From the NCBI GenBank assembly GCA_006384855.1, contig VCJN01002108.1:124001-188000 (forward strand): 64,000 nt of DNA, given 5' to 3'. The position numbers and the translations under genes are program-made. This DNA is from Tetraselmis striata. Its lineage: Eukaryota > Chlorophyta > Chlorodendrophyceae > Chlorodendrales > Chlorodendraceae. The notes beneath the pieces were generated by a model. The model was not told the origin of the DNA. It made no database searches and saw nothing but the letters and a program-made list of their open reading frames with translations. Shown here one piece after another: positions 41,525 through 52,288 of this stretch. Position 1 is the first letter of the stretch. The number at the start of each line of letters is the position of its first letter.

Positions 41525-44403
41525 GTTAAGATCCATATGGACATGCGGCCCATGTGTACATGGAGCGGTCCATGTGGACATGGGGCCTCCATTGACCCAT
41601 GTCCACATGGCCCGTAATATGTACACATGGAGGTAGCTGAAAACGGTCCATGTGCGCACAGGTCGTTGGCGGGCTGGCGGCTGACCCATGTACACATGGA
41701 CTGCCCTCGACAAATGTCCATGTACACACGGACCGGCCCATGTACACATGGCCCTCGGTTATCATTGGACCATTCACACATGGATCCACGCTATCCACCC
41801 CATGTGCGATATGGTTGATTTTCGTCCGCATTTTAAGGCAAGATTAATTCGATTTTAATGAAGTTCAAATTAAGCAGCATATGCAATGAACTATTAGAGT
41901 GAAATTAAAGAGAGACTTCGCTTAGATTTTATTTCATTCTAGAATTCAGTTCATTACACGGGCTGGGTTGGCAGCTCCCTGAGCGCTAGTGCGAGCATCA
42001 TGGTCCTCAATGTTGTCGTGCCTGCTCCCGTGCTCCTGCTCTTGCTCCTGCGCCTGATCATGTGCTGCTCCTCTTTGTTCTCCGCGGCTTGCTTCTCCGG
42101 CGCCAACACATCTTCACGGAGGTTCCCAATCATGTCATTCTCCTCCAAGCCTAAGGCCATGTTCAGATTTGCCTATGTGACAAGGGAATCCCCGAGCTCT
42201 GCCGAGATAGGCGGAAGGTTGTTGTCTTGCTGATACCAACGCGAGAGGGTTGTCCAAGGATGGAGGGTGTTGTATGGCAGATACAACATGCATAAAGTGT
42301 CCAATCCGCTTAGTCATTAGCAAGTAGAAATCCAGGATTAGGTGGTGGTTGGGGGGGGGGGGGGGGGGGGTTAACATAAAGTGTCCATTAGTGTCCATGC
42401 ATAAAGTGTCCAATCCGCTTGGTCATTATTATTAGCAAGTAGGAATCCAGGATTAATAGGTGGAGGGGGGCTAACCCGTTGAATGGCTGTGTAGAATGTT
42501 GTGTTGTGGGCCCACATCCCCCGAGATGATTCCAAAGGCCAGTTGGGGGACTTGTTTTAATCACAACAATGTGCGATGTATGTACTCCTCAATGATGGTA
42601 CGCTTGAATGTTTCCATGCTACTGAGGCCATGCCTAGCTCTCCTTGCTGTTACCATTTATTGGCAACCAGGCCAGAGCTTCTTGGTGCTTTCAATCACAT
42701 ACAATCACAACACGCACACATATCTCAGACTTGCACTTGTACGCAAGCTGAGCAGCATGCTATTTATTACATACGGCCCACACACCTCCTTCACCTCCTC
42801 CTCCCGAGAGACCAATTCTCCTGCTCGGTTGCTTATATTGTCGGCAACACGGGAACTCTACCGTTGTCATCTTGAAGGATGGCAGGCGGCCCAAGGAGGA
42901 AGAAGAGTAAAATCAGTTTCCCTGCTATGGAATCCTTCTGCATGGATGGCTGGGGGCGGGGTTATAAGATACATAAAGTAAGCAAGGGGGGAGCCTGGGA
43001 AGCAAGGGGGTTGGATAGGGGCGCAAATATCAAACTAGCCCGCTACTATGGCATACAAACCTCCTTGTTGGGGATCGGAGTGCGGAAGCAAAACTTGATG
43101 CCGTGATCGATGTAGGTGAGCAAGAAGTAGTAGCCCTTGTATTCTCATGATTTTTGCTTCGGAGGGACATTTATGTCCCCCTTCTGGAAGAGCATGTCGG
43201 AGTCCACTGGATGAGCATGTCGGAGTCTCCACATGTGAGGATATCAAAGCGGCGCTTTGTAGCCCGGGCCCCCGCTCTTTCCTGCTCAACCATCTAACAA
43301 GAAGAGCACTTTGCACCTCAGTACATGTTAGAGGCGCGGCGCCAACTTATTTCGGCGCGGCGCGGCAGTACGACAGGCGGCGGCAGCAAGTGCCTCATTT
43401 GCATGCCGTACCGTAGAATCAGCGCCGGCAGCAGATAGAGCTACATGCACAAATAACGAGGCAAAAAGTTGACTGTCGATAACTGTACTATGTAGGATGA
43501 GCGGGTACTTCGTCGGGCGGTTCGCGATGAGGTCGGCTAAATGGGAAACTATAAAGCGCAAGCACGCGAACCCTATATCCGCGAGGCCTGTGGCCCATAT
43601 CGAGGGCAACATGCGAACAAGGCATGTCGGCGGGCCTCACCTCCCTCGTCGTTTGGTCGAAGGTACGAAGCGTTTGCATGGCTTCATTTCACTCTGCCTC
43701 TGTTAGCAACGTCTGGTTGTCTCGACGTTGCGCCATATACTCACGAAGTCTCTTGTTGAAGGCTTCGCGATGCGCCATTGCGCATGCATGCACCACGGGT
43801 GGTGCCTAAACCTCCGGCTGATCTTCGGCCGGCCCATCCTCCGGTGCGGCAGCGCCTGCGGTAGTATCATTATTGCCAGAGGCCATAATAGTACCGACCA
43901 TAGCCGGCCAGAGCCGGCCAGGGGCGGTCCCGGAAAGGAGGATTGCGCAGCTGCGATGGAGTGCGTTACTGTGGGGACGATTGAGCCTGGCCTATCCGCA
44001 TGGGGGTTTTATTAGCGATTGTACATGGCGCCTGATCGGAACTCCCGCGCCGGCACGGCACTCGTCCGCAAAATGGCGGGCGCCACGGCGCCAACCAACA
44101 CCTGCCCATACAAAGGCCGAGTCGTAATCGAGATCCGGCGCTTGCCCGAACAACGGGTTACCCGCCACCGCGTGTCGTGGTCATGTGCATACGGGCTTGC
44201 CCAGCGCGGCCCATTTGAAGATGGGATAATTTCAAATGGCCAATTTTAAGCGACGCGACAAACGGCCCATGTCCACACGGATATGACCCGGATTGCTCCA
44301 CGTGTACATAGTGTAGACCATGTGGACATGGGTCAACGAAGGCGCCATGTCCACACGGACCGCTCCGTGTACATATGGGCCGCATGTCCACATGGATCTT
44401 AAC
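41525..44403. mobile_element. TIR element with palindromic subterminal repeats, ~2.9 kb
   Basis: The ends start GTTAAGATCCAT and are inverted copies of each other for about 120-150 bp at about 85% identity (41525-41660 against 44260-44403). Inside the ends the palindromic motif CCATGTG(T/G)ACATGG, or a close variant, recurs about ten times on the left and six or seven on the right, resembling clustered transposase-binding sites. No clear target-site duplication is visible. The interior has exon-like minus-strand pieces with splice-like borders that I do not recognise, a ~55-bp direct duplication (42289-42345 and 42401-42465) and a G-tract at about 42352-42370. A DNA transposon is the simplest reading; a large inverted duplication is the alternative. 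Confidence 0.65.
42543..43990 (-). other. Possible exon series inside the TIR element, product unknown
   Basis: Minus-strand pieces look coding rather than random: ASGNNDTTAGAAAPEDG near 43880 ending at a GAG|GTTTAG border; AMQTLRTFDQTTRE ending at a strong GAG|GTGAGG border near 43640; YYFLLTYIDHGIKFCF near 43100 ending at GAG|GTTTGT; ELVSREEEVKEVCGPYVINS near 42790; and METFKRTIIEEYIHRTLL near 42600. Together they suggest one spliced gene running right to left, possibly the element's own protein, but frames between pieces are not resolved and no domain is recognisable. I propose no function. Confidence 0.35.
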
Positions 44404-44418
44404 AGATGTACCATTCAC

Positions 44419-44539
44419 ATTTTTTCCCGCCTCTGGGACAGGACTGGCACCAGTGAAACCCTTGCAGCGTCCTTACGACGGCAGTTTCGGCAGCGATCCA
44501 GTTGCGGAAAGCCCGCCTGGGTAGGCTACGCTCCGTTGA
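44419..44539 (-). mobile_element. Retroposon X, 5'-truncated copy
   Basis: About 120 bp match the 3' third of retroposon X in reverse orientation; the A-rich tail lies at about 44419-44424. CCATTCAC (44411-44418) and CCATTGAC (44540-44547) form an 8-bp target-site duplication with one mismatch. It sits a few bases outside the right end of the TIR element. Confidence 0.78.
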
Positions 44540-44876
44540 CCATTGACATATTTGCACACAATAATACATATGATATATTTTCGGTAGATACAATCGTAGT
44601 ATACATACATAGTGTGCCAGGGATGTTATCCGCAGTCGCCGTATTATTATTTATTAACATCCGCAGGGCAGCGACGTGCGGATTTGGATTGGATTACAAA
44701 AGCGGACTACAGTATTCCTTACTACAGGGCCTCCCCCGACCCCCAGCCTCTGGCTGTGGCGTGGCCGGTGGGGGTTCAGCACCGTGGGGCGTCCTCTGGC
44801 CCCTCCAGGCCCCTCTGCTAGGGGGTCTCCCGTGGGGGTCGCGGTCCCGGCGGGGGCGGCGGTGGTGGTGGGCGCG

Positions 44877-47800
44877 ATGGCGCGGGTGCAGTCGTCGACG
44901 CCCGGCGGGGGCGTTGACTGGCAATTCCGGTGTTGCGATGGCGGCTGCGGACGCACCTACCGGCGGCCAGCCCCCTTGTGCACGCACGTGAACCACGGGA
45001 TGGAGTCCGACGACCCGGAGGTAGCTGCCATGCACCTCGCCTACGCTACGACTTTCGACCCTTCTGTGTATCTGCGGTGCGTCCCACGAGACGGCTGCCC
45101 GCGCTCGGGCCACCACGTGTTCCATGGCGCGCAAGCGGCGGCCCGTGCCGCCACCTGCCAGTTCTGCAGCCCCCCTCCTCCCACGGCTCCGCCCCCCGGT
45201 GTGGCTCTCCCGGCGTCGGCAGCTGGTGTGCGGGCGCTGCAGCGCCAGCACGCGCCGGCTCCTGCCTCAGCCGCTCACGATGCCGCTCTCGCGGCCACCG
45301 CTCGGTGGTGCGCTACCAGCGATGTCTACCGCAAGATGCCCCGTACGCCGCTGCGGGGCACGGCTGTCGGCGTCTGTCCCGCAGCTCGGCCTGTCCTCTT
45401 CCCCCTGCTAGACCGTACGCTGGCCTATGCTGACCGCTTCCCTCCTACCGACGACCGGTCGTACGGGGCCGAAGGCGCTGTCTGCGTATTTGCGGGGCTA
45501 CTACTGCGACCCTACCCATCCAGCAGCCCCGCAGTTGTGCGGAAATTGGCGGAGCGGCGAGTGCGGCTGTGGGAGGCAGGGGATGCTGTGCGCGCCGGCT
45601 TCTCGGTGTGCGGGATGCAGCAACTGTGGCGCGAATCGCGGGATGGCAGCGAGTTACATAATTACCAGATGGAGGCGGGTGAGCTGCCGACGACCACATC
45701 TCGGAGTGCCCGCCGACGGAAGCGCCGGCGATCTGCGAGGGCGCGGGCGGCTGCTGCTGAGGCTGCGGAAGGGGGCGCCGATGCTGCGGCTGATGGGGTG
45801 CCGCCGGCGGTGGTGGATGCTCACCGCCGGGCGGCGAAACTCACCGATGTGCAGGAGCTGCGCCGCGCTCGCCAGGCGCTGGACACTGCTGACCTCGGCA
45901 TGGTGTCTGACGCCGCTGCGGCGCTCCCTGCCCTCGATGCCCTCCATCCGCCTCCTGCTGCCACCAGCCCGGAGTACTCTCCCCCCGAAGAACCGCCGGA
46001 CCTGCAACGGGCGCCGCCGTCGTGGGGCGACAATGCGGATGAGGTTATGCGGTGGGGGGACGACCAGCGGCGGGTTCTGCGTCGTGCACTCCGCCTTTCC
46101 GCAGGGCATGTGGACTGGTGGCGTTGGGAGCACATCAGGGACCTAGACGTACCTTCATGGCGCCTGTGGGTGAACCGCTGCCTGGCGGGGCGGTGCCACT
46201 CGCGCACTGCGGCTTTCTTGGCGAGTGGCTCCGTCTTTGCGCTCCACAAGGACGACCCCGCCTCGCGCGAGGAGCGGGAAAAGAGCGGCGAGCCGCTGCG
46301 AGTACGCCCGCTCGGCGTCGGCTCCGTGCTGGTGCGCCTGGCCTCCGCCCACGCTCTGGGGCAAGTGGGTGCGGATGCGCGGGAGGTCATGGGCCCGGTG
46401 CAACGCAGCTTTCAGTCGGGAGCTGGCTGTGAGACGGCGTATATGAGCATGCGGGTGGCGCTGCAACTTTTCGGCGGGCGTGGTACTGGTGGGAAAGGAC
46501 TACTACTCCTGGATATTCGGAATGCCTTCAATGAGGTATCCCGGGGTGCGATACTTTACGGCTTGCTTCAGCACCCGCGGCTACATGGCCTGATCCCTTT
46601 TTTCCAGATGTTGTACGATCGCCCTAGCGACCTGTACTACTACGCGACGGATGATCCCGGTACTTTGCGCGCCACCCTACAGTCTCGTACGGGTGTACGC
46701 CAGGGTGATGTCCTGGCCCCGCTATACTTCTGCCTCGCTATCGCGGGCCCAGTGCAAGCGGCTGTGGCTCGTACCGCCGCTGATACTTTTTGCCAGAGTT
46801 TTGCGGATGATTGTGGCGCGGCCACTGCCGCGGCCCACGTTCCGCGCGTTTTCGACGAGTACTGCACGGAGCTTTCCAAAGTCGGACTGGTGGTACAGGA
46901 CAGTAAGACGCGGTACGTTCGTCACCCCGGCGACAGCGAGTCCGAGTTGCGGACAGTACGGGAGAAGTTGGCCCCGGGAGGATTTCGGACCCCGGCCGAT
47001 GATCCTGTCCAGGATGGCGCCGTGTACCTGGGTGCTCCTATTAGCCATTACCCCGACGAGTGGATGACCGGCGCGTTGGGGCGGCGCCGGGAGGCCCACG
47101 CCAAACTGTTGGAGCGCATCGCCTCCTTTGGCACGTCGGGATACGGCTGCCACCATGGGGCCATGCGGTTGCTGGTCGTATGCGCGGTGCGGCAGACTGG
47201 CTTCCTCAGCCGCATGATGCCGCCGTCGGAGCTGGACCCTTTCTTGGAGGCCGTGGACGCCGCCAACATTTCGGCTGCGTTTTCGCTGCTTGGCCTGGAC
47301 GCTTGCGGCCAGTCTACACCGCGCATGGAGGCTGCAATCGTTCAGATGAGTATGCCCGCGGATTTTGGCGGTCTGAATCTGGCCTTGCTGCAGTCCGAGG
47401 CCCCTGCGGCGTTTTATTCCGCGCAATCGGTTGTCCTGCCAAAGCTGGTACGGGAGTACGGGCCCGCCCTTGGCCCCTTGTACGAGGCGGTCCGCGCCGA
47501 GGTGTCGTCCGTGGCTACGAGTGCTTTGCCATGGGCGCGTGAGACGCGCCGCGTGTACGAGACTGTACGGGCCCTAACCACGTTACCGCAAGAAGATGTG
47601 CGGCGCGCACGCGCGGCGTATGGGCACGCCCACGAGATCTTCGAGTTACTTACGGTCAGTAATGCTACGACCACCGCTGCATCGGATCCAGCAGCTGGTA
47701 CTACGACCCGTACGGGTACGAGCACTAGCGGAGGATTGCGCGTCACCACATCTCCTTTTACGGCCACTCCTCTTGGAGTTGGTACTGGTGAGGCCGCCTC

Positions 47801-48005
47801 TGCTGCCCAGCAATTGCTTCCTATCGGTGGTACGAGTACTGCCAATACCGTTACTACATGCGCTTTTGTAGCTCTGAAGATACCGTCGCCGGGCGAATTA
47901 GTGGCACACCCTCCGTCAGCAGCCACGCACTGTTTCCCTCCCAGAATCGCTGCCAGGTTCTACTGCTCCGCCCTCGGGTACGGGTTCGGGTGCGACCTCC
48001 GATGA
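44877..48005 (+). CDS. LINE B ORF: zinc fingers plus reverse transcriptase
   Basis: A 1042-codon frame from the ATG at 44877; upstream codons are open but lack another ATG. Zinc-finger-like pairs lie near residues 18-43 and 62-85, a basic RRRKRRRSARARA stretch near 285, then the reverse transcriptase: LLLLDIRNAFNEVSR (motif A), RTGVRQGDVLAPLYF (motif B) and SFADDCGAA (motif C). All three catalytic aspartates are present. After the thumb the sequence becomes Thr/Ser/Gly-rich before the stop, where the downstream zinc-nuclease part lies in another frame (48055-48489, then 48453-49091). Either two frameshifts separate the nuclease or the Thr/Ser-rich linker is error-prone sequence. Confidence 0.8.
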   Translation: MARVQSSTPGGGVDWQFRCCDGGCGRTYRRPAPLCTHVNHGMESDDPEVAAMHLAYATTFDPSVYLRCVPRDGCPRSGHHVFHGAQAAARAATCQFCSPPPPTAPPPGVALPASAAGVRALQRQHAPAPASAAHDAALAATARWCATSDVYRKMPRTPLRGTAVGVCPAARPVLFPLLDRTLAYADRFPPTDDRSYGAEGAVCVFAGLLLRPYPSSSPAVVRKLAERRVRLWEAGDAVRAGFSVCGMQQLWRESRDGSELHNYQMEAGELPTTTSRSARRRKRRRSARARAAAAEAAEGGADAAADGVPPAVVDAHRRAAKLTDVQELRRARQALDTADLGMVSDAAAALPALDALHPPPAATSPEYSPPEEPPDLQRAPPSWGDNADEVMRWGDDQRRVLRRALRLSAGHVDWWRWEHIRDLDVPSWRLWVNRCLAGRCHSRTAAFLASGSVFALHKDDPASREEREKSGEPLRVRPLGVGSVLVRLASAHALGQVGADAREVMGPVQRSFQSGAGCETAYMSMRVALQLFGGRGTGGKGLLLLDIRNAFNEVSRGAILYGLLQHPRLHGLIPFFQMLYDRPSDLYYYATDDPGTLRATLQSRTGVRQGDVLAPLYFCLAIAGPVQAAVARTAADTFCQSFADDCGAATAAAHVPRVFDEYCTELSKVGLVVQDSKTRYVRHPGDSESELRTVREKLAPGGFRTPADDPVQDGAVYLGAPISHYPDEWMTGALGRRREAHAKLLERIASFGTSGYGCHHGAMRLLVVCAVRQTGFLSRMMPPSELDPFLEAVDAANISAAFSLLGLDACGQSTPRMEAAIVQMSMPADFGGLNLALLQSEAPAAFYSAQSVVLPKLVREYGPALGPLYEAVRAEVSSVATSALPWARETRRVYETVRALTTLPQEDVRRARAAYGHAHEIFELLTVSNATTTAASDPAAGTTTRTGTSTSGGLRVTTSPFTATPLGVGTGEAASAAQQLLPIGGTSTANTVTTCAFVALKIPSPGELVAHPPSAATHCFPPRIAARFYCSALGYGFGCDLR

Positions 48006-48054
48006 TCAACCCACGACCAGGGTTGTCCAACGCCACCTCAGCCGTGCGATTCGC

Positions 48055-49091
48055 TTGCGTGACTTTGTGGCCCTCGATCTCAGCTTCCAACGTACTGGTG
48101 CAGCGGCCTCGCGACTTGATACCCTGCGCCTGTACAGCGCGTGCGGGCCGGGCTCCCTATCGCTTTTCCAGTCGGATCACGAGTCCGCCCGCAAGATTCC
48201 CCATGCTGCTTATGCGGCCGCCGCTGCGCGGGTACTGGGCCTTTGCCCGCGCGGAGGTTCCGCGCTTGTCACTTGCCCTGGCCCAACGTGTGGTATTGAT
48301 CCCTTATGGCTTCGCTCTACGGATGGCTCGAACCGGAGCGCTACGGATTTCATCGTGGATCATCTACCCATATGCCCCGTAGCGAACTACAAGCACCGCA
48401 TGCATACCGCTTTGAAGAATCTGTGGGCATCTGTGGCAATTGATGCGGGGCGGTGCTTGACCGGGACCGCTCGGGAGCCGGCGACTTGACCCTTGAGACG
48501 AGTGGGCTGCGCCCAACGGACCGCTCGCGGCCGTCGGACCTGACGCTGGCGGGGTGGGGAGGGGCAGCGTGCGATTACATGATCGACTTCGCGTGCGTGT
48601 CCTCCACGACCCCCACTTGGAGCAACGACCCCCGCTGGTGCATCCCGGGAATCGCGGCGACCGAGGCGGAGCATGCTAAGTTGGCAGCGGACCGGGCGTC
48701 TTCCGCCCCAGTGCATGGTGTTCACCGGTACTACCCTTTTGTGGTTGAGGACCGCGGCCGACTCGGGAAGTCCGCTTTGAATGTGGTCTACATCTTCGCG
48801 GTGCTGTTGGCTGTGCGCAACTTCCCTGGCGGTCCTTCCGCCCCGACCTCTTGCTTTCTTCGTGGTCAATCCGTTCAGGCACTTCGAAACTTTGTCGCCG
48901 GCCAACCTGCCGAGTTCCGCCGTCACCTGTCGCGCACACGGCGGGGGCTGTTGCAGCGGGTCTCGGCTTGCGTGCATAGTACTCTGGGCGGCATTCTCTC
49001 TGCCGGTGTGCAGATGGCCAAGTCTGATGCGTGTGCTCGTGCCCACTCTGCGTCTTCTCATGTTACTGCTTCCACCCCGCAGTCGCTGTAG
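48055..49091 (+). pseudogene. LINE B C-terminal zinc cluster and nuclease-like region
   Basis: Two overlapping frames (48055-48489 and 48453-49091) continue the LINE B protein. The first ends with CPGPTCG...DHLPICPVANYKHRMHTAL, a CCHC arrangement followed by a basic helix, as before the restriction-like endonuclease of R2 elements. The second has RPSDLTLAGW...CDYMIDFACVS, the RPD...D signature, and ends at 49091. The frame change near 48470 splits the domain, so this copy probably makes no intact nuclease unless the break is a sequencing error. Confidence 0.7.
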
Positions 49092-49160
49092 AGGACCTTT
49101 CTGATTGCCTTTTATTTTGGTGATTTCCGATATCGCCTTCTGCTGCTAGCTCATGTAATT

Positions 49161-49477
49161 ATTACAAAAGCGTAAGCAACAAGAGACTACGGGGTAGTAC
49201 AACGTTACGGGCAACTTCAATAAAGCTGCCAGAAGCCCACGCGAGAACGAGCACCGCCTCCGTCTTCATGTCTTGCGTCTTGTGGAGTTGGCGGTGCGAC
49301 CCACACCGTTGCACACAGGCGCGCATGCGGAGTCATCACCGTGAATAGCGGACCGACGGGCGAAGAAAGGTGCTGTGAAGCTGCCGCGGACGGTGCCGCG
49401 GGTGACTCGGGGATACGCGCCGGCGGTGGTGTGGCTGCGGGGATGGGGAGGGGAGCTAACCTGTTCCCGGTACCAGT
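49161..49477. other. No gene recognised
   Basis: Unique sequence between the LINE B 3' end and a short LINE A tail; no supported frame or repeat. Confidence 0.4.
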
Positions 49478-49510
49478 AATTCTGGGGAACTGCCCTTTTT
49501 GTAATTCACA
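49478..49510 (+). mobile_element. Short LINE A 3' tail, plus orientation
   Basis: AATTCTGGGGAACTGCCC and the following TTTTTGTAATTCACA equal the last ~33 bp of LINE A and are followed by CCAGTAC, as at every LINE A 3' end in the window. It is probably another very short 5'-truncated insertion; the duplication is not clear. Confidence 0.6.
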
Positions 49511-49577
49511 CCAGTACCGGTACCGTACTGCTAATCTGAAACCGCGGTTTCTTGCTACCGCGGTAAAATACGCGTAT

Positions 49578-49742
49578 TATTTACATGAGCAGCAGCAGAA
49601 GGCGATATCAAAAAATCACCAAAAAAATGGACAATCAGAAAGGTCCTCTACAGTGACTGCGAGGTGGAAGCAGTAACATGACGAGAAGACGCAGAATGGG
49701 CACGAGCCCACGCATCAGACTTGGCCATCTGCACACCGGCAG
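49578..49742 (-). mobile_element. LINE B 165-bp 5'-truncated retrocopy
   Basis: Reverse-oriented copy of the last ~160 bp of LINE B (about 49000-49160), flanked on both sides by the perfect 10-bp palindrome ATACGCGTAT (49568-49577 and 49743-49752). It lies about 420 bp from its likely parent. Confidence 0.85.
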
Positions 49743-49820
49743 ATACGCGTATCCTACGGTAGTATTGTGCTGCAGCTGCTCGTACCATGTTTACCGGTAT
49801 TATACGGCAACACTACTGGT

Positions 49821-49859
49821 GTGAATTGCAAAAAAGCCAGTAATTTACCCACCGCTGAA
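49821..49859 (-). mobile_element. Very short LINE A tail next to copy A2
   Basis: The minus strand ends in TTTTTTGCAATTCACA, a slightly diverged LINE A 3' end. It is bordered by AACACTACTGG (49810-49820) and AGCAGTACTGG (49860-49870). It extends the head-to-tail LINE A series by one very short member. Confidence 0.5.
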
Positions 49860-49870
49860 AGCAGTACTGG

Positions 49871-52277
49871 TGTGAATTACAAAAAGGACAGTTCCCCAGA
49901 ATTAAAAAATCAAAACAGCAAGCCGCCTAAAAGCGGCCCGCATCCCGCTTGAGGCGGGCGGATGGATGAATGATGCGCACACGGTTCAGAGTCCGGGCCA
50001 CGCGTGCACGTGTGTGTGTGGGTGATCCACGGACGTGCTGTGAAGCTTCAGCAACGGGATGGCAGACGAATCTGCGCCGTCTGATGAGGCAGCGAGCGCG
50101 CTCTCGAGCGGCCACCAAGCTCATGACCGGAGGAAATCTCTTGCGAGCAAGGCCTCCTGGTGAGCCCGGTTGATGCACCGAGTGCCCCGCGATGAGAGGG
50201 CACCCCGATCAGCAGCCAAGCATGCGATACCACACGCTGTGCGGCGCACCCGCTTGCTCACCTCACCCACTGTATGTGCCGAAGACCATGCCCGTGTACT
50301 CCGACATATCCAAGATGTCTCGAAGAGGACCCTTCTGTCCGGGCTCTGTGTTGTGCCACGCCGCATCTCGCGCAGCCAACCCCCGTTGTATGTCGCCCAA
50401 CAGGGAGCGCTCAAACCGATCCACAGCCGTGGTCCGGGGCACTGCAGTGTACTTGACCCCGTACCGCATAGTCTTGAACTCCAGCAGCGTGGACTTCAAG
50501 CTCCGGGGATCCGGTCACGACGTTGAACGCCGGAAGAGAGAGCTCTGCGTCCGGCACTAGGTCCTTAAGTTAATCCCTGGGTACGGTGTTGCCGAGAGGC
50601 ATTGCCTGATGGAACAAGCCATCCACCTCCCGCCGTACCGCGACACCTAGGTCGTGAACACAGTGATCGCGGAAGGCATCTGCGATAGCGTCATGCTGTA
50701 CACGCCAGTGAGCGTCTCCATGCGCCGGGAGGTTCATGAGCGCGTCGCCGTATAGGTCAACAGTGACGGGGTTGTGCTCCGTCGAGGGCAGAATGATCTG
50801 GCTCCCAACCACCGGGGCCAAGCACGGGCTAGGCAGAAAGAAGTACCCGGCAACAACTTCCCGCAGCTTATGCGGAGTCATGGCTGTCCGCGCGGTGGGG
50901 ATGGCCACTATCCACATGCCTGACGCGCGTCGAGCTAGTTGAACAAGGTCCGTTCCCTACATGCATGTGGCAGGGAGAGCGCACACCTCATTTCGAAGCC
51001 GAGAGTTGTTGGCCTGGTCTAGAAATGCCGTCAGCTCCTTTTGCGAGCCCGACGCAGCCTCCACTTCCCGCTCTATCTAGCGCGCATCTGCGTCGCCGAG
51101 ATGGCCAGCAGTAGCCGCTTAATGGCGACCCCACGCCTCGCGCATCTCCGCGGCGTACCTGTCCGACCGATGAGCATCGTTGAGGAAGTGGTTATACTTG
51201 CGGGCGGAAGAAGTTGCGTTGAAGCTGCCTCGGCCAAGTACGGACCCGAGTTGTGGGTCAAAGAAACTAGGGGTGGGGGTGTTGGTGCAGGAGTTCCTGG
51301 TCAGGAACCTTGGGAGGATGGCATTCATGCAGCCGATGAAGGCGGCATCACGAACGGTAGCCATGCGGCGGATGCCAGCTCCCTTCAATCGAGTGGGGAG
51401 GTGAAGCCTGCTGCGCGCCCTGGCCACTGCATCTTCGCTCAAGGTAGCCACCTCCGCTGCCATGGGGTCGGGGTCGTGCAAAAGCTCCCCCAAGAAATCG
51501 CTCGGTGACCACCGGATTGGTGTCGGTGCCGTACGTGGAGGGATCAAAAGAGACCCCTAGCACCCGTTCGACCGCCGCGAGCGAGGACGGTGGCATCCAC
51601 CGCCTCCGCAAAGGCGTCAACCTCGGACGGAAGACAATTGCGGAGCCAATAGCCCGCCTTGTGTTGCATGCAATGCTTGAGCATGGCCCATGCTTGGTGA
51701 TGCAAGGCGTGGGTGTACCGACGGCTAGGCTTGGCAGATAGAAGCTTGCTCAGGCTAGAGTCCACTTCCTCTCGTAGTTCCTCCGCCTTGCCGCGCATGT
51801 ACGCATGCACATACTCTGGCGAGCCGAGCGGCACGTTGAGGACCGCGATGCCGTGATGGCCATCTAGCTCTGGCCACTCGATGTCGGCCGGAGCCTCACG
51901 CCGCGCGGCCTCCATGTCTGCGATGTACGCCTGCATCTTGTCGAAGTGCACTTCAAGCCCCACGGACGCCTTGATGGACGTGCGGAAGGCGTTAAGAGCC
52001 GGCCAAACGTGCTCCGGGAGGCCCACCAAAAATCCATCATCGGCGTTGAAGCGCGCCGCCCCGTCATTGACCTCCAACGTGCTATCACATTGCTGCAACT
52101 CGGGGTGAATCGCGACGCACAAGGAAGTCACTCTTGGCCAAAGATGCGCCATGTTGCACGCCGTCCTCCGACCGCAGAGGGCGGACCGGTCGTCCACGAC
52201 CAGATACGAATCCGTGGAGAGGGAGGCTAAGAGCGCAGGGATGACAGGGTGTAGTGGAGAGCAATCGATGTGGCGTT
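49871..52277 (-). mobile_element. LINE family A, copy A2, 5'-truncated and decayed
   Basis: Head-to-tail with copy A3 and in the same orientation. AGCAGTACTGG at 49860-49870 and 52278-52288 borders it on both sides. It starts inside the reverse transcriptase before motif C (FNADDGFLVG survives, motif A is lost) and its frame is interrupted several times, for example near 51.5 and 50.6-50.95 kb. The 3' end keeps the GCCGCTTTTAGGCGGC hairpin and TTTGTAATTCACA. Confidence 0.85.
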
Positions 52278-52288
52278 AGCAGTACTGG

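Larger units (their letters stand above)
44877..49160 (+). mobile_element. LINE family B, long copy (R2-like architecture)
   Basis: The element encodes, in order, two CCHH-type zinc fingers (FRCCDGGCGRTYRR... and LRCVPRDGCPRSGHHVFHG), a reverse transcriptase, a CCHC-type cluster (CPGPTCG...DHLPICPVANYKHR) and an RPSD...IDF nuclease-like segment. That order is typical of R2-superclade LINEs with a restriction-like endonuclease. The 3' end is fixed by two short retrocopies (20515-20544 and 49578-49742) at GCTCATGTAA. The 5' end is not defined; an AT-rich stretch at 44540-44660 may be flank or 5' leader. The coding region changes frame near 47.9-48.0 kb and again near 48.47 kb. Confidence 0.82.
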
